Shown: positions 17,099 through 26,043 of the stretch, in pieces
How positions within the stretch are numbered: the stretch's first letter is position 1
How the letters are laid out: every line of letters starts with the position of its first letter
Assembly: GCF_024297185.1 (NCBI RefSeq)
Contig: NZ_JANCTD010000014.1
Coordinates: forward strand, 1 to 53,097
Reading direction: 5' to 3'
Source: Lewinella sp. JB7
GTDB taxonomy: Bacteria > Bacteroidota > Bacteroidia > Chitinophagales > Saprospiraceae
Length of the DNA: 53,097 nucleotides
Made by a program: the position numbers and the translations under genes
The notes under the pieces: generated by a model
What the model was told of the DNA's origin: nothing
Seen by the model: only the letters and a program-made list of their open reading frames with translations
Database searches by the model: none

Positions 17099-18184
17099 CT
17101 AAATCCACTTCCGGGACCGGAACCAGGTAAGCATTCCCGCGATCAGCGCGAGCATTACGCCCCACAGGATAAAGTAGCCGTAGCGGGTGTGGAGTTCCGG
17201 CATATGGTCCCAGTTCATACCGTACACGCCCACCAGAAAACTCAGGGGAATGAAGATGGTCGACACGATGGTTAGCGTTTGCATCACGCTGTTCATCCGG
17301 AAGCTGATCTCACTCACGTAGAGGTCGTACAGTCCGTTGGTGACATCGCGGTACGTTTCCACCAGATCCGTGATTTGAATGACGTGATCCCGGAGGTCAC
17401 GAACGTACACTTGGGTATCCGCCGTGATCAGCGGCGTCTCGGTATCCGCGAACTGCCCCGTGAGTTCGCGCAATGGGCTGATGCTCTTGCGCAGGGTCAG
17501 CAGCGCGAGGCGGAGATCGTGGATCTTCGACTTGGTCCCCATCTCGGGTTCGCCCATGATTTCCTCCTCGAGTTGATCGAGTTCGTCCTCGATCTGGTCG
17601 ATGACGGTGAAGTACTTATCGACCACGTTATCCACCAGGGCGTAAGCCAGGTAATCCGCACCCCGGCTACGGATCCGGCCGGATGCGGTTTCCAGACGCT
17701 TACGGACGCTCCGGAAGAGATCCCCCACGTCTTCCTGGAAGGTCAGCACCTTACCTTCGGTCAGGTAGATCGATACCTGTTCGATGCTCAGCTGGCGGTT
17801 CGGGCGGTCGAAGGCGAAGGCCTTGATCACGATCAATACGCCGTCTTCCATGATCTCCATCTTGGGGCGCTGGTGCACGTCTACCACGTCCTCCAACGCC
17901 AGGGAGTGCATGCCGAACTGCCGGCCTACTTGCTCGATCAGCCCGACGTTGTGCAATCCCCGAATATCATACCACAGGGTAGCCTGCTCGGTGCGTGGTT
18001 CGGGCAGGACGTTTTCCGTGGTCTGGGCCTCGATAAAGTTCCCGTGGTACTGCGTCAGGTGCACGTGTATGCTCTCCGTTTCCTGTTCGCCGGTGTAGAT
18101 CATCGTGCCGGGCGGGGCACCGGCCTTTCGGCGGCCCGTGACGGCCTTTTCTTCCTTGGAGCGCAGCAGGTTGACAATTCTCAT
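17099..18184 (-). CDS. corA: CorA-type magnesium/divalent cation channel
   Basis: The 361-residue protein has a cytosolic N-terminal domain with LALEDVVDVHQRPKMEIMED, a long helical stalk (EDELDQLEEEI...LRLALLTLRKSI), and two C-terminal membrane helices. The diagnostic YGMNW (GMN motif) follows the first helix (FIPLSFLVGVYGMNW) and a short basic tail ends RSRKWI. CorA forms a homopentameric channel for Mg2+ and sometimes Co2+/Ni2+. I prefer the ATG at 18184 (MRIVNLLRSKEEK) over 18241, whose extra residues are low-complexity Pro/Thr/Arg. Confidence 0.93.
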   Translation of the reverse strand: MRIVNLLRSKEEKAVTGRRKAGAPPGTMIYTGEQETESIHVHLTQYHGNFIEAQTTENVLPEPRTEQATLWYDIRGLHNVGLIEQVGRQFGMHSLALEDVVDVHQRPKMEIMEDGVLIVIKAFAFDRPNRQLSIEQVSIYLTEGKVLTFQEDVGDLFRSVRKRLETASGRIRSRGADYLAYALVDNVVDKYFTVIDQIEDELDQLEEEIMGEPEMGTKSKIHDLRLALLTLRKSISPLRELTGQFADTETPLITADTQVYVRDLRDHVIQITDLVETYRDVTNGLYDLYVSEISFRMNSVMQTLTIVSTIFIPLSFLVGVYGMNWDHMPELHTRYGYFILWGVMLALIAGMLTWFRSRKWI

Positions 18185-18331
18185 GAGTCGGGGTTTGCGG
18201 GTGGGCGGGTTCGCGGGAGCGGGCTTCGTGCGTAAGTGCAATGTAGGCCGAGCAACGACAATGCGGTCCGGTAACCACGGTTAAGTCTACGTGCCTTACC
18301 TTTCTCCGGCATCCAAATCGCACCGCTTATC

Positions 18332-19282
18332 ATGCAAAGAAGAACCTTTCTCTACACCGCCGGAGTACTCGGCACCGCCGCCCTGACGGGCTGCGGCACT
18401 ACCGCCGGCAAAACGCCCGAGACTGCCAGCCCCGCCACTCCCGCCACGGAGAATGACCTCTGGTTCGACATCAGCCTGGCCCAGTGGAGCCTCCACAAGG
18501 CCTTTTTCGCCGGGGAGCTGGACAATCTGGATTTCGCCTCCGTCACTCGCGACACCTTCAGACTCGGCGGAGCCGAATACGTCAGTGTGTTCTTTAAGGA
18601 TCGGGCAAAGGACCAGGCCTACCTGGCGCAGATGAAGCAGCGGGCTGCGGACAACGACGTTCGCTCCCTGCTCATCATGGTGGATCAGGAGGGCAACCTC
18701 GGAGCGACCGACGCTACGGAGCGCACCACCGCCGTGGAAAATCACTACAAGTGGATAGACGCGGCCAATTACCTCGGTTGTCACAGCATCCGCGTCAACG
18801 CCGCCGGTCGGGGCAGCCGGGAGGAGGTTGCCGCTGCGGCCATCGACGGGTTACGCCGGGTGAGCGAGTACGGACAACAGGCCGGCCTAAACGTTATCGT
18901 GGAGAACCACGGAGGATACAGCAGTGACGGCGGCTGGCTGGCCGGCGTGATCGCCGCTACGGAGATGGACAACTGCGGAACCTTACCCGATTTCGGAAAC
19001 TTCTGCATGGAACGCGGCGCGAACGGATGTGCCGAGGAGTACGATCGCTACCGTGGCGTGCGGGAAATGATGCCCTACGCCAAGGCCGTTTCGGCAAAGA
19101 CCCACGACTTCAACGAGGTGGGCGACGAAATCCACACCGACTACCGGCGCATGCTGGGTATCGTGAAGGAACACGGCTACCGGAGCTGGGTGGGTGTCGA
19201 ATACGAGGGCAGTTCCCTGTCGGAAGAAGCCGGTATCCGCGCTTCCATTGCCCTCCTGCGTCGCGTGGGGGCGGAAGTGTAG
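18332..19282 (+). CDS. Sugar phosphate isomerase/epimerase-like lipoprotein
   Basis: The 316-residue protein begins MQRRTFLYTAGVLGTAALTGC, a twin-arginine-like signal leading into a lipobox (LTGC), so it is probably exported and lipid-anchored. The mature part is a xylose-isomerase-like TIM barrel: LWFDISLAQWSLHKAFF strand 1, HSIRVNAAGRGS, NVIVENHGGYSSD and VGVEYEGSS near the last strand. The conserved E, H and D positions suggest a metal site. The substrate is unknown. It stands alone between divergent corA and convergent accC, ending 6 bp from accC. Confidence 0.82.
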   Translation: MQRRTFLYTAGVLGTAALTGCGTTAGKTPETASPATPATENDLWFDISLAQWSLHKAFFAGELDNLDFASVTRDTFRLGGAEYVSVFFKDRAKDQAYLAQMKQRAADNDVRSLLIMVDQEGNLGATDATERTTAVENHYKWIDAANYLGCHSIRVNAAGRGSREEVAAAAIDGLRRVSEYGQQAGLNVIVENHGGYSSDGGWLAGVIAATEMDNCGTLPDFGNFCMERGANGCAEEYDRYRGVREMMPYAKAVSAKTHDFNEVGDEIHTDYRRMLGIVKEHGYRSWVGVEYEGSSLSEEAGIRASIALLRRVGAEV

Positions 19283-19288
19283 GCAGCA

Positions 19289-20641
19289 CTACTTCTTCGG
19301 CATGTCCTGCTTACCCAGCCAGCCGGTATCGAAGTTTCCTTCCCGGAAATCCTCCTGCTTGAGCAACCACTGGTGAAAGGGGACGGTCGTCTTGATGCCT
19401 TCGACGATGAACTCGTCCAGGGCTCGTTCCATCTTGGTGATCGCCTCGGCCCGGGTGGGGGCTCGGACGATGAGTTTAGCGATCATGCTGTCGTAGTACG
19501 GGCTCACCGTGTAGCCGGCGTATACGTGGGTATCGACGCGTACGCCGTGGCCCTTCGAGCTGTGAAAGCTGGAAATTTTGCCGGGGCTCGGGCGGAAGTC
19601 GTTCCACGGGTCCTCGGCGTTGATGCGGCACTCGATGACGTGACCCTTCGGCGTATAGTTCTTTCCGCTGATGGGTTCGCCGTAGGCCACCTTGATTTGT
19701 TCCTTGATGAGGTCATGGTCGATGCTCTCTTCCGTCACGGGGTGTTCTACCTGAATGCGGGTATTCATCTCCATGAAGTAGAAATTGCGGTCGGCGTCGA
19801 CGAGGAACTCTACCGTTCCCACGCCCTCGTAGCCGATGGCCTCTCCGGCCTGAATGGCGGCCTCACCCATCCGGTCGCGGAGTTCGTCGGTCATGAAGGG
19901 GCTGGGGCACTCCTCGAGCAGCTTTTGGTGGCGGCGCTGGACGCTGCAGTCCCGTTCGCTCAGGTGAATGACCCGGCCGTTCTGGTCGCCGATGATCTGA
20001 ATTTCGATGTGCCGGGGTTGCACGATGTACTTCTCCATGTAGATCCCGTCGTTGCCGAAGCTGGCCTTAGCCTCGGCGCGGGCGCTGTTCCAGAGGTTGA
20101 CGAAATCTTCTTTCCGGTTGACGACCCGCATACCCTTGCCGCCGCCGCCGGCGGTGGCTTTGATCATGACGGGGTAGCCCATGGTCTCGGCACGGGCCAT
20201 ACCGTCTTCGGCGCTTTTGAGGAGAGTGCCGTCACCGGGTACGACGGGAACGCCGGCCCGGATCATCGTTTCCTTCGCGGTAATTTTATCGCCCATGTTG
20301 CGGATGTGCTCGGGGCGCGGGCCGATAAACTTGATGCCGTAATCCTGGCAAATTTCGGCGAAGTCGGCATTTTCACTCAGAAAGCCGTATCCGGGGTGGA
20401 CGGCGTCGGCGTTCGTGATTTCCACGGCGGCCATGATCTTCGGGATGCTGAGGTAGCTTTCCGAGGAAGCCGCCGGGCCGATGCAGACGGCTTCGTCGGC
20501 AAAACGGACGTGCAGGCTCTCGCGGTCGGCGGTGGAGTAGATCGCGACGGTCTTGATGCCCATCTCCCGGCAGGTGCGAATGATGCGCAGCGCGATTTCA
20601 CCGCGGTTGGCGATGAGGATTTTGTTGAATTTCTCGGCCAT
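19289..20641 (-). CDS. accC: Acetyl-CoA carboxylase, biotin carboxylase subunit
   Basis: The 450-residue ATP-grasp enzyme carboxylates biotin on BCCP using ATP and bicarbonate. Visible motifs are [18 protein letters not shown] at the N-terminus, the glycine-rich ATP loop [30 protein letters not shown], and the catalytic [19 protein letters not shown]...EHPVTE region. I chose the ATG at 20641 because homology starts there. The longer frame upstream would run into accB. It follows accB by 8 bp in an efp-accB-accC operon. Confidence 0.97.
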   Translation of the reverse strand: MAEKFNKILIANRGEIALRIIRTCREMGIKTVAIYSTADRESLHVRFADEAVCIGPAASSESYLSIPKIMAAVEITNADAVHPGYGFLSENADFAEICQDYGIKFIGPRPEHIRNMGDKITAKETMIRAGVPVVPGDGTLLKSAEDGMARAETMGYPVMIKATAGGGGKGMRVVNRKEDFVNLWNSARAEAKASFGNDGIYMEKYIVQPRHIEIQIIGDQNGRVIHLSERDCSVQRRHQKLLEECPSPFMTDELRDRMGEAAIQAGEAIGYEGVGTVEFLVDADRNFYFMEMNTRIQVEHPVTEESIDHDLIKEQIKVAYGEPISGKNYTPKGHVIECRINAEDPWNDFRPSPGKISSFHSSKGHGVRVDTHVYAGYTVSPYYDSMIAKLIVRAPTRAEAITKMERALDEFIVEGIKTTVPFHQWLLKQEDFREGNFDTGWLGKQDMPKK

Positions 20642-20649
20642 ACTATTTA

Positions 20650-21168
20650 CTAAGACGGGTCTACCAGGAAGAGGGGCTGATCGTACTCGATGGGCTGGGC
20701 GTCTTCGACCAGTACCTTGACGACCTTGCCGGCTACCTCCGATTCGATCTCGTTGAAAAGCTTCATGGCCTCCACGATGCATACCGTATCGCCCTTGGCG
20801 ATGCGGTCGCCGACCTTCACGTAGGGCGGCTTATCGGGGGAGGAGGAGCGGTAAAAAGTGCCGATCATCGGCGACTTCACTTCGATTAGGTTGGCGGTCT
20901 GCTGATCGTCAGTCGCGGCGGCGGGCTGTGAACCGTTGGCGGCCGGAGCGGCGGCGGCGGCCGGTGCCGGGGCGGGCGCTGCGGCGGGCGCGGGCGCGAC
21001 GGGTGCGGCGGGCATGCTGATGATCGAGGGCGCCGGCACCGGAGCGGGTGCGGGCATGAACGACTTGCCGCGAATGTGCAGCGAAACCTGTTCGTCCTTG
21101 AATTTGAATTCCGCGATCTCGCTCTTAGCAACGAGTTTGATCAGTTCCTGAATATCCTTTAGAGTCAT
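20650..21168 (-). CDS. accB: Acetyl-CoA carboxylase biotin carboxyl carrier protein
   Basis: The 172-residue protein has an N-terminal helical part ([20 protein letters not shown]), a long Ala/Pro linker (about 38-85) and a C-terminal biotinyl domain. [10 protein letters not shown] places the biotinylated lysine at Lys136, with the usual flanking thumb sequence before it. It carries carboxybiotin between AccC and AccA/AccD. It lies between efp and accC with gaps of 15 and 8 bp. Confidence 0.96.
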   Translation of the reverse strand: MTLKDIQELIKLVAKSEIAEFKFKDEQVSLHIRGKSFMPAPAPVPAPSIISMPAAPVAPAPAAAPAPAPAAAAAPAANGSQPAAATDDQQTANLIEVKSPMIGTFYRSSSPDKPPYVKVGDRIAKGDTVCIVEAMKLFNEIESEVAGKVVKVLVEDAQPIEYDQPLFLVDPS

Positions 21169-21183
21169 GTTCTGGGCGTATGT

Positions 21184-21744
21184 TTATACACGGCTTACGT
21201 AAGCGCCGTTGCGGGTATCGATCTTGATCCGGTCGCCGGTATTCACGAAAAGGGGAACGCGTACTTCGGTCCCGGTTTCGATGGTGGCCGGTTTGAGGGT
21301 GTTAGTGGCAGTATCGCCCTTCACGCCCGGTTCGGTGTAGGTCACTTCCATCTCCACGTACTGGGGCAGATCTACGGTGAGGGGGGTATTGTCTTCGGTG
21401 TTGTAAAGCACCTCGATGGTGTCACCCTCCCGAATGAAACCGGGGTTGTCAATCATAACCTCCTGAATGGTTGCCTGTTCGTAGGATTCCGCATTCATGA
21501 AGTGATAGCCCATCTCGTCCTTGTACAGATACTGCATTTTGTGCCGCTCCACGCGCACCTCGTCCACCTTATGTCCCGAAGGAAAGGTCTCGCTCAGTAC
21601 CCGACCGGTCGACAGGCTCTTGATCTTGGTACGCACGAACGCAGCCCCCTTGCCGGGTTTGACGTGCTGGAATTCGACGACGCTGTAAATGTCGTGGTTG
21701 TGGCGGAAGGTGAATCCGTTCTTAATATCCGAGGTTGAAGCCAT
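21184..21744 (-). CDS. efp: Elongation factor P
   Basis: The 186-residue protein is the three-domain translation factor that rescues ribosomes stalled at polyproline. Domain I holds the tip loop VKPGKGAAF with the likely functional Lys32. Domain III ends IKIDTRNGAYVSRV, the canonical C-terminus. It is the first gene of efp-accB-accC. A TATCTTCG -7-like site lies ~60 bp upstream (21804-21811). No EpmA/EpmB-type modification gene is in the window. Confidence 0.97.
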   Translation of the reverse strand: MASTSDIKNGFTFRHNHDIYSVVEFQHVKPGKGAAFVRTKIKSLSTGRVLSETFPSGHKVDEVRVERHKMQYLYKDEMGYHFMNAESYEQATIQEVMIDNPGFIREGDTIEVLYNTEDNTPLTVDLPQYVEMEVTYTEPGVKGDTATNTLKPATIETGTEVRVPLFVNTGDRIKIDTRNGAYVSRV

Positions 21745-21803
21745 GGGTTCGGTTTATCGCTGACGCCAATGTAAGCAAGTCAGCCACTATCTGGTTAGGA
21801 AGC

Positions 21804-21811
21804 GCGAAGAT
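21804..21811 (-). promoter_or_regulatory. Candidate -7 element for efp-accB-accC
   Basis: The minus strand reads TATCTTCG (one mismatch to TAnnTTTG) in the gap between radC and efp, about 60 bp before efp. No clear -33 partner is seen. Confidence 0.35.
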
Positions 21812-21828
21812 ATGCTTTCTGTCCTTAT

Positions 21829-22551
21829 TTAAATCGATTGGTCCAGCAACTGATGGTCCGCGAAGCTGTAGTAGCCCCGCCCGGCGACGATGACGTGATC
21901 GAGTACCTGCAGATCGAGGTGGCGTGCCGCGCGGCAGAGTTTGTGCGTCAAGCGCACGTCCGCCGCGCTCGGGTGCGCCTGTCCGCTGGGGTGATTATGG
22001 GCCAGTACCAACGACGTTACGGTGCCGAATTCCAGGGCGGCCCGGAAGATGGTCTTGGCGTCGGCTACGGTGCCCGTAGTGCCGCCGCGACTGATAACCC
22101 GGGCCCCCAGCAACTGGTGGGCCCGGTTGAGGCACAGCACGTGAAATTCCTCGTGGTTAAGATCGCCGAGCCGCGGTCGCAGGTAGCGAAAACAGGCCGT
22201 ACTGTCGGAAAGCACGGGGCGATCCGGGAGCGTGGCCACCTCGCGGCGGCGGCCCAGTTCGAGGGCCGCTACGACCTGCATGGCCTTTACCCGGCCGATC
22301 CCCGGTATGCGCGTCAGGTCGGAGAGTTGCCGGCGGGCCAGGTCGTGCAAATCGTGGTCAACGGAGAGCAGCAACCGACGGGCCAGGTCTACGGCGGAAA
22401 TTCCGCGGCCGCCGGTCCGCAGCAAAATAGCCAGTACTTCGGCGTCGGTGAGGCCGTGAGCGCCGTGGCGCAGCAGCTTTTCGCGGGGTTGTTCGGCGGT
22501 AGCCAGATCCCGCATCCGCAGCGGGTGGAGCGTGTTTAAAATCTTGGTCAT
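21829..22551 (-). CDS. radC: RadC family JAB-domain protein
   Basis: The 240-residue protein has an N-terminal UPF0758/RadC part with a helix-hairpin-helix stretch (LTRIPGIGRVKAMQVVAALELG). The C-terminal JAB/MPN domain carries the metal motif HNHPSGQAHPSAAD (HxHx10D), with a conserved Glu earlier in EEFHVLCLN. Despite the name, a role in DNA repair is not proven for the family. The ATG at 22551 (MTKILNTLHPLRMRDL) fits the family start better than the longer frame from 22605. Confidence 0.9.
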   Translation of the reverse strand: MTKILNTLHPLRMRDLATAEQPREKLLRHGAHGLTDAEVLAILLRTGGRGISAVDLARRLLLSVDHDLHDLARRQLSDLTRIPGIGRVKAMQVVAALELGRRREVATLPDRPVLSDSTACFRYLRPRLGDLNHEEFHVLCLNRAHQLLGARVISRGGTTGTVADAKTIFRAALEFGTVTSLVLAHNHPSGQAHPSAADVRLTHKLCRAARHLDLQVLDHVIVAGRGYYSFADHQLLDQSI

Positions 22552-22624
22552 TTTCCGGCGGTAGTGGGGCCGGAGGGGAGGACGGTAAAGGCAACGTACC
22601 CCCAAGGTAAGGCGCCGTGCTGAA

Positions 22625-23050
22625 TTACTTTTCCATTTCCGAGTAGAGGCGTCCGCGGTTGTAGGCCTTGAGCACGTGGCGGACCGTCAGCGTGAGGTTG
22701 TGGGGCAGGGAATCGTAGGGGTGCCACTCCACGTTCTCGAACTTCTTGCGCTCCTTGCTCTCGGGTTCCCCTTCGTAGTGGTGTGCCCGGAAGTACAATA
22801 CGATGCGGTGGGCCTTCTTGTAGCGTTTGTGCAGCACGTGTACCAGCGTGAGGTCGGCGGGGGTGAGTTCGATGCCGGCTTCTTCAAAACTTTCGCGAAT
22901 CAGGGACTCCACGGCGTATTCGCGGCGCTCGATGGTGCCGCCCACCAGGCTGTAGTTGCCACCATTGGGCTTCGTTTGTTTGAGCAGCAGGATGCGGCCG
23001 CGGTCCTCCAGGATAAGCCTGGCTTTGAGGGAAACGCTGAATTTGGCCAT
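22625..23050 (-). CDS. NUDIX hydrolase
   Basis: The 141-residue protein has a complete Nudix box (GGTIERREYAVESLIRESFE, then EAGI), matching GX5EX7REUXEEXGU, after an N-terminal beta strand (MAKFSVSLKARLILEDRG). Such enzymes hydrolyse nucleoside diphosphates linked to other groups; the substrate is not predictable here. I chose the ATG at 23050, where the fold begins. It is divergent from the cysteine synthase-like gene, with a 182-bp spacer. Confidence 0.9.
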   Translation of the reverse strand: MAKFSVSLKARLILEDRGRILLLKQTKPNGGNYSLVGGTIERREYAVESLIRESFEEAGIELTPADLTLVHVLHKRYKKAHRIVLYFRAHHYEGEPESKERKKFENVEWHPYDSLPHNLTLTVRHVLKAYNRGRLYSEMEK

Positions 23051-23232
23051 GAGGGGAGTGGGGTGAGTTGCGGAAAAGCCTCCAAGATAGGGCGTCAAAC
23101 CGCGGTGGGGGTCGCGGCGTTAAGCACCTATCCCCTAACTTCGCCGGGAATTTGGGGATACGAGCACTACCCGACGACCCTTTGGTCAACACTTCAGGGA
23201 TCGCCTCCCCCGATTCAAATCACTTTCCCACT

Positions 23233-24318
23233 ATGCGCTACGACAGTGTCCTTCAGGCAATCGGAAACACGCCCCTCATCCGACTCGATCGCATCTGCGG
23301 TAGCCGCATTCCGGCAACCGTTTACGGTAAGATGGAATCCATGAACCCGGGGCAGTCCGCCAAGGACCGAGCGGCACTGTATATGATCGAACAGGCGGAG
23401 CGCAAGGGGCGTATCCACCCCGGAGCAACCCTCATCGAAGCTACCAGCGGAAATACGGGGTTCAGCATCGCCATGATCGCCGCCATTAAGGGGTACAAGT
23501 GCATCCTTACGCTTTCCGATAAGGCCGGCCCCGAAAAACAGGCCCTACTGAAGGCCCTCGGCGCCAAGATCGTGCTGTGTCCTAAGGATGCCGCCCCCGA
23601 AGATCCGGAATCCTACTACAGCCGCGCCGAAGAACTGGCGGGCACCATACCCAACAGCTTTTATCTGCGCCAGAACTGGAACCTGGACAACAGCGGAGCG
23701 CATTACCACAGTACGGGCCCCGAAATCTGGGACGATACGGAGGGTAAGGTCACTCACTACGTCTGCTGCGCCGGCACCGGCGGTACCCTCTCCGGTACCG
23801 CACGCTACCTGAAGGAGAAAAACCCCGACGTCAACATCATCGGGGTAGATGCCTACGGGTCGGTCCTCAAAAAATACTGGCAAACGGGCGTTTTCGATGC
23901 CGACGAGATCTTCAGCTGGAAGGTAGAGGGCCTGGGCAAGACCATTATACCCGATAACGTCGCCTTCGATCTGATCGACGAATTCATCAAGGTCGGTGAC
24001 CGGGCCGCGGCCCTGCGGGTCCGCGAACTGGCCCAGCGGGAGGGACTCCTCCTGGGATACAGCAGCGGCGCGGCGCTGGAGGCGGTCTTTTCCATCCGCA
24101 AGCAACTGACCCCCGAGGACGTGGTCGTCGTCCTCTTCCCCGACCACGGAAGTAAGTACCTCGGTAAGGTGTTTAATGACGAGTGGATGCAGGAGCAGGG
24201 CTACCTCAAACCAAACGGCGAGCCGGCTTCCTACAGCGTTAAGCATCTGCAACGGATGTACCGGGTGTACAAACGTATGTACGGCCGCAAGATCAAGCAA
24301 CGTTTCAACCTGGTTTAG
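23233..24318 (+). CDS. PLP-dependent cysteine synthase / cystathionine beta-synthase family
   Basis: The 361-residue fold-type II PLP enzyme has the lysine that binds PLP at Lys44 (NPGQSAKDRAA), SGNTG at 72-76 and GTGGTLSGTARYLKE for phosphate binding. The C-terminal tail (SVKHLQRMYRVYKRMYGRKI) is longer than in CysK, and no CBS-pair domain is present. It could make cysteine from O-acetylserine or cystathionine from homocysteine; the sequence alone does not decide. The ATG at 23233 starts exactly at the family N-terminus (MRYDSVLQAIGNTPLIRL). The frame extends upstream to 23068, but that part is non-homologous. Confidence 0.9.
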   Translation: MRYDSVLQAIGNTPLIRLDRICGSRIPATVYGKMESMNPGQSAKDRAALYMIEQAERKGRIHPGATLIEATSGNTGFSIAMIAAIKGYKCILTLSDKAGPEKQALLKALGAKIVLCPKDAAPEDPESYYSRAEELAGTIPNSFYLRQNWNLDNSGAHYHSTGPEIWDDTEGKVTHYVCCAGTGGTLSGTARYLKEKNPDVNIIGVDAYGSVLKKYWQTGVFDADEIFSWKVEGLGKTIIPDNVAFDLIDEFIKVGDRAAALRVRELAQREGLLLGYSSGAALEAVFSIRKQLTPEDVVVVLFPDHGSKYLGKVFNDEWMQEQGYLKPNGEPASYSVKHLQRMYRVYKRMYGRKIKQRFNLV

Positions 24319-24360
24319 TCCTGCGGGTTGATAAACTACACTAACCGCTAATTCATTTCG

Positions 24361-25023
24361 ATGAAAGCCCGCACCCAGAAATTCAAGTCGAACGCCCACG
24401 AGTCGCCGCCGATGTTCGAGAATAAAATCCTGAACCGGCTGAGTCAAACCCACATCGCTACGCCCATCATCATCTTCTTCGTGTACGCGATCGGGTTGCT
24501 CTGGTACACCGTGGCCCAGACGGACATTCCCATTCCCACCGTGGTTCTCGTCTTCTTTACCGGTATTTTGGGCTTCACGTTCATGGAATACGCCGTCCAC
24601 CGCTGGGTCTACCACCCACCCCACGGCGCCTCGGAGGCTTACAAGAAGGCCACCTACAAGATGCACGGTATGCATCACGACTACCCTAAGGACAAAAAGC
24701 GACTGGCCATGCCCCCTCTGGTAGCGATCGTGATCGCTACCTCCCTGCTGTTCCTCTTCGAGTTGGTGCTGGGGCAGTACTCTTTCTCCTACCTGGCGGG
24801 TTTCGTAGTGGGTTACGCCCTCTACCTCGTCGTTCACTATACGGTGCACATGTACGCGCCGCCCCGCAATTTCCTGCGTGCGCTTTGGGTCAACCACTCC
24901 ATTCACCACTACAGTGAAGATGAGGTGCTCTTTGGCGTATCCCAGCCTTTGTGGGACTACGTTTTCGGTACCCTGCCGCGCTCCGATAAGGATAAGCGCA
25001 TGGCGCGGGAAATCCACCGCTAA
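24361..25023 (+). CDS. Sterol desaturase / fatty acid hydroxylase family membrane protein
   Basis: The 220-residue integral membrane di-iron enzyme has all the histidine clusters: HRWVYH, HGMHHDYP, HYTVH and NHSIHHYS. About four hydrophobic helices are visible (around 33-52, 58-76, 118-138, 142-160). The family hydroxylates or desaturates lipid chains; in Bacteroidota a fatty acid or sphingolipid 2-hydroxylase role is plausible but unproven. A second ATG at codon 18 (MFENKIL) is an alternative start. It begins a tight plus-strand run to truA. Confidence 0.88.
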   Translation: MKARTQKFKSNAHESPPMFENKILNRLSQTHIATPIIIFFVYAIGLLWYTVAQTDIPIPTVVLVFFTGILGFTFMEYAVHRWVYHPPHGASEAYKKATYKMHGMHHDYPKDKKRLAMPPLVAIVIATSLLFLFELVLGQYSFSYLAGFVVGYALYLVVHYTVHMYAPPRNFLRALWVNHSIHHYSEDEVLFGVSQPLWDYVFGTLPRSDKDKRMAREIHR

Positions 25024-25026
25024 GCA

Positions 25027-25356
25027 TTGGCGGCTCAGTACATCGACGACGTGTGGGCGGTGACGCGGCTCATCCCCCCGGGGCGGGTAAGTACGTACGG
25101 AGCCATCGCGGATTTTCTCACCCTGGGTAGTGCCCGCATGGTGGGCTGGGCACTCTTTCAGAGTGTCAGCGGCCCCGACAACGATGTCCCCGCCCACCGG
25201 GTGGTCAATCGCCGGGGCGAACTCAGCGGCCGCAACCATTTCCGCCCCCCCACGCTGATGCAGGAGCGCCTCGAAGCCGAGGGGGTTGCCGTCCGGGACG
25301 ATGCCGTAGTAGACTTCGATCGCTTATTCTGGTCACCCACCGTGCTGCTTTCCTGA
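25027..25356 (+). CDS. Alkyltransferase-like protein (MGMT family, Cys replaced by Ala)
   Basis: The 109-residue protein is the DNA-binding domain of O6-methylguanine methyltransferase. IPPGRVSTYGAIA is the helix-turn-helix start and PAHRVVNRRGELSG is the active-site loop. The alkyl-accepting cysteine of PCHR is alanine here, as in ATL proteins that flag alkylated bases for excision repair. The start appears to be TTG at 25027, 3 bp after the hydroxylase stop; no better ATG exists. tsaB follows 3 bp later. Confidence 0.85.
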   Translation: MAAQYIDDVWAVTRLIPPGRVSTYGAIADFLTLGSARMVGWALFQSVSGPDNDVPAHRVVNRRGELSGRNHFRPPTLMQERLEAEGVAVRDDAVVDFDRLFWSPTVLLS

Positions 25357-25359
25357 TTT

Positions 25360-26043
25360 ATGCTGCGACTACTCCTCGAAACCACTACGGAAGTCTGCTC
25401 GGTCGCCGTTGCCCGGGAAGGAACCATCCTCGCCGAAGTCACGGCCCGGGAGGTACAACAGCACGCCAGCCATCTGACGGGCTTCATTCAGCAGGCCCTG
25501 GAGGAGGCCGCCGTGTCACTGTCCGACCTGGAAGGGATCCTGATCAGCGACGGACCGGGAAGCTACACCAGTCTGCGCGTAGGCGCGGCGACGGCCAAGG
25601 GGCTGTGCGTAGCGACTCCCGGTCTGCGACTGTACGCCGTGCCCACCCTGGAGGCCATCGCCCGCGCGGCCGTGCCCGACGGAGCCGATAAGATCCTGGC
25701 GACGATCAACTCCCGGCGGGGGGAGGTTTTCGGCCGCGTATTTTCCGCCCGCGACCATTCCCCCCTTACCGAAGTGATGAACGTACGGTTGACCGATCCC
25801 CAGTGGCGGGGCAAGCTCCTGGGGGGCAGGGCGCTGGGCCGACTCCTGGTAGTTGGGCCCGGACAAACGCGCGTCCGGGAAGCACTGGACGACGACAATG
25901 CCTTTTCCTTCGGTCCACCGGATACCGTGGCTGCCCGGAATCTCCTTGCTCCCGCGCCCCGCCGCCAGGATGTTGCCGCTTACGAGCCCCTTTACCTGAA
26001 TCAACCTTTCGTGACCCGCCCGAAGAAGAAATCGCTGCTGTGA
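25360..26043 (+). CDS. tsaB: tRNA threonylcarbamoyladenosine biosynthesis protein TsaB
   Basis: The 227-residue ASKHA-fold protein opens LLLETTTEVCSVAVA and has SLSDLEGILISDGPGSYTSL, the TsaB signature, then LRVGAATAKGL. It partners TsaD and TsaE in making t6A37 in ANN-decoding tRNAs. Its TGA stop overlaps the GTG start of truA, so the two are translationally coupled. Confidence 0.93.
   Translation: MLRLLLETTTEVCSVAVAREGTILAEVTAREVQQHASHLTGFIQQALEEAAVSLSDLEGILISDGPGSYTSLRVGAATAKGLCVATPGLRLYAVPTLEAIARAAVPDGADKILATINSRRGEVFGRVFSARDHSPLTEVMNVRLTDPQWRGKLLGGRALGRLLVVGPGQTRVREALDDDNAFSFGPPDTVAARNLLAPAPRRQDVAAYEPLYLNQPFVTRPKKKSLL

Noticed and set aside
23545..25239. 564-codon frame antisense to the cysteine synthase and hydroxylase
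   Set aside because: It spans three real genes on the other strand and its product is low-complexity with no motif.
25803..26039. Longer N-terminus for TruA
   Set aside because: The extension lies inside tsaB; TruA homology begins at the GTG at 26040.
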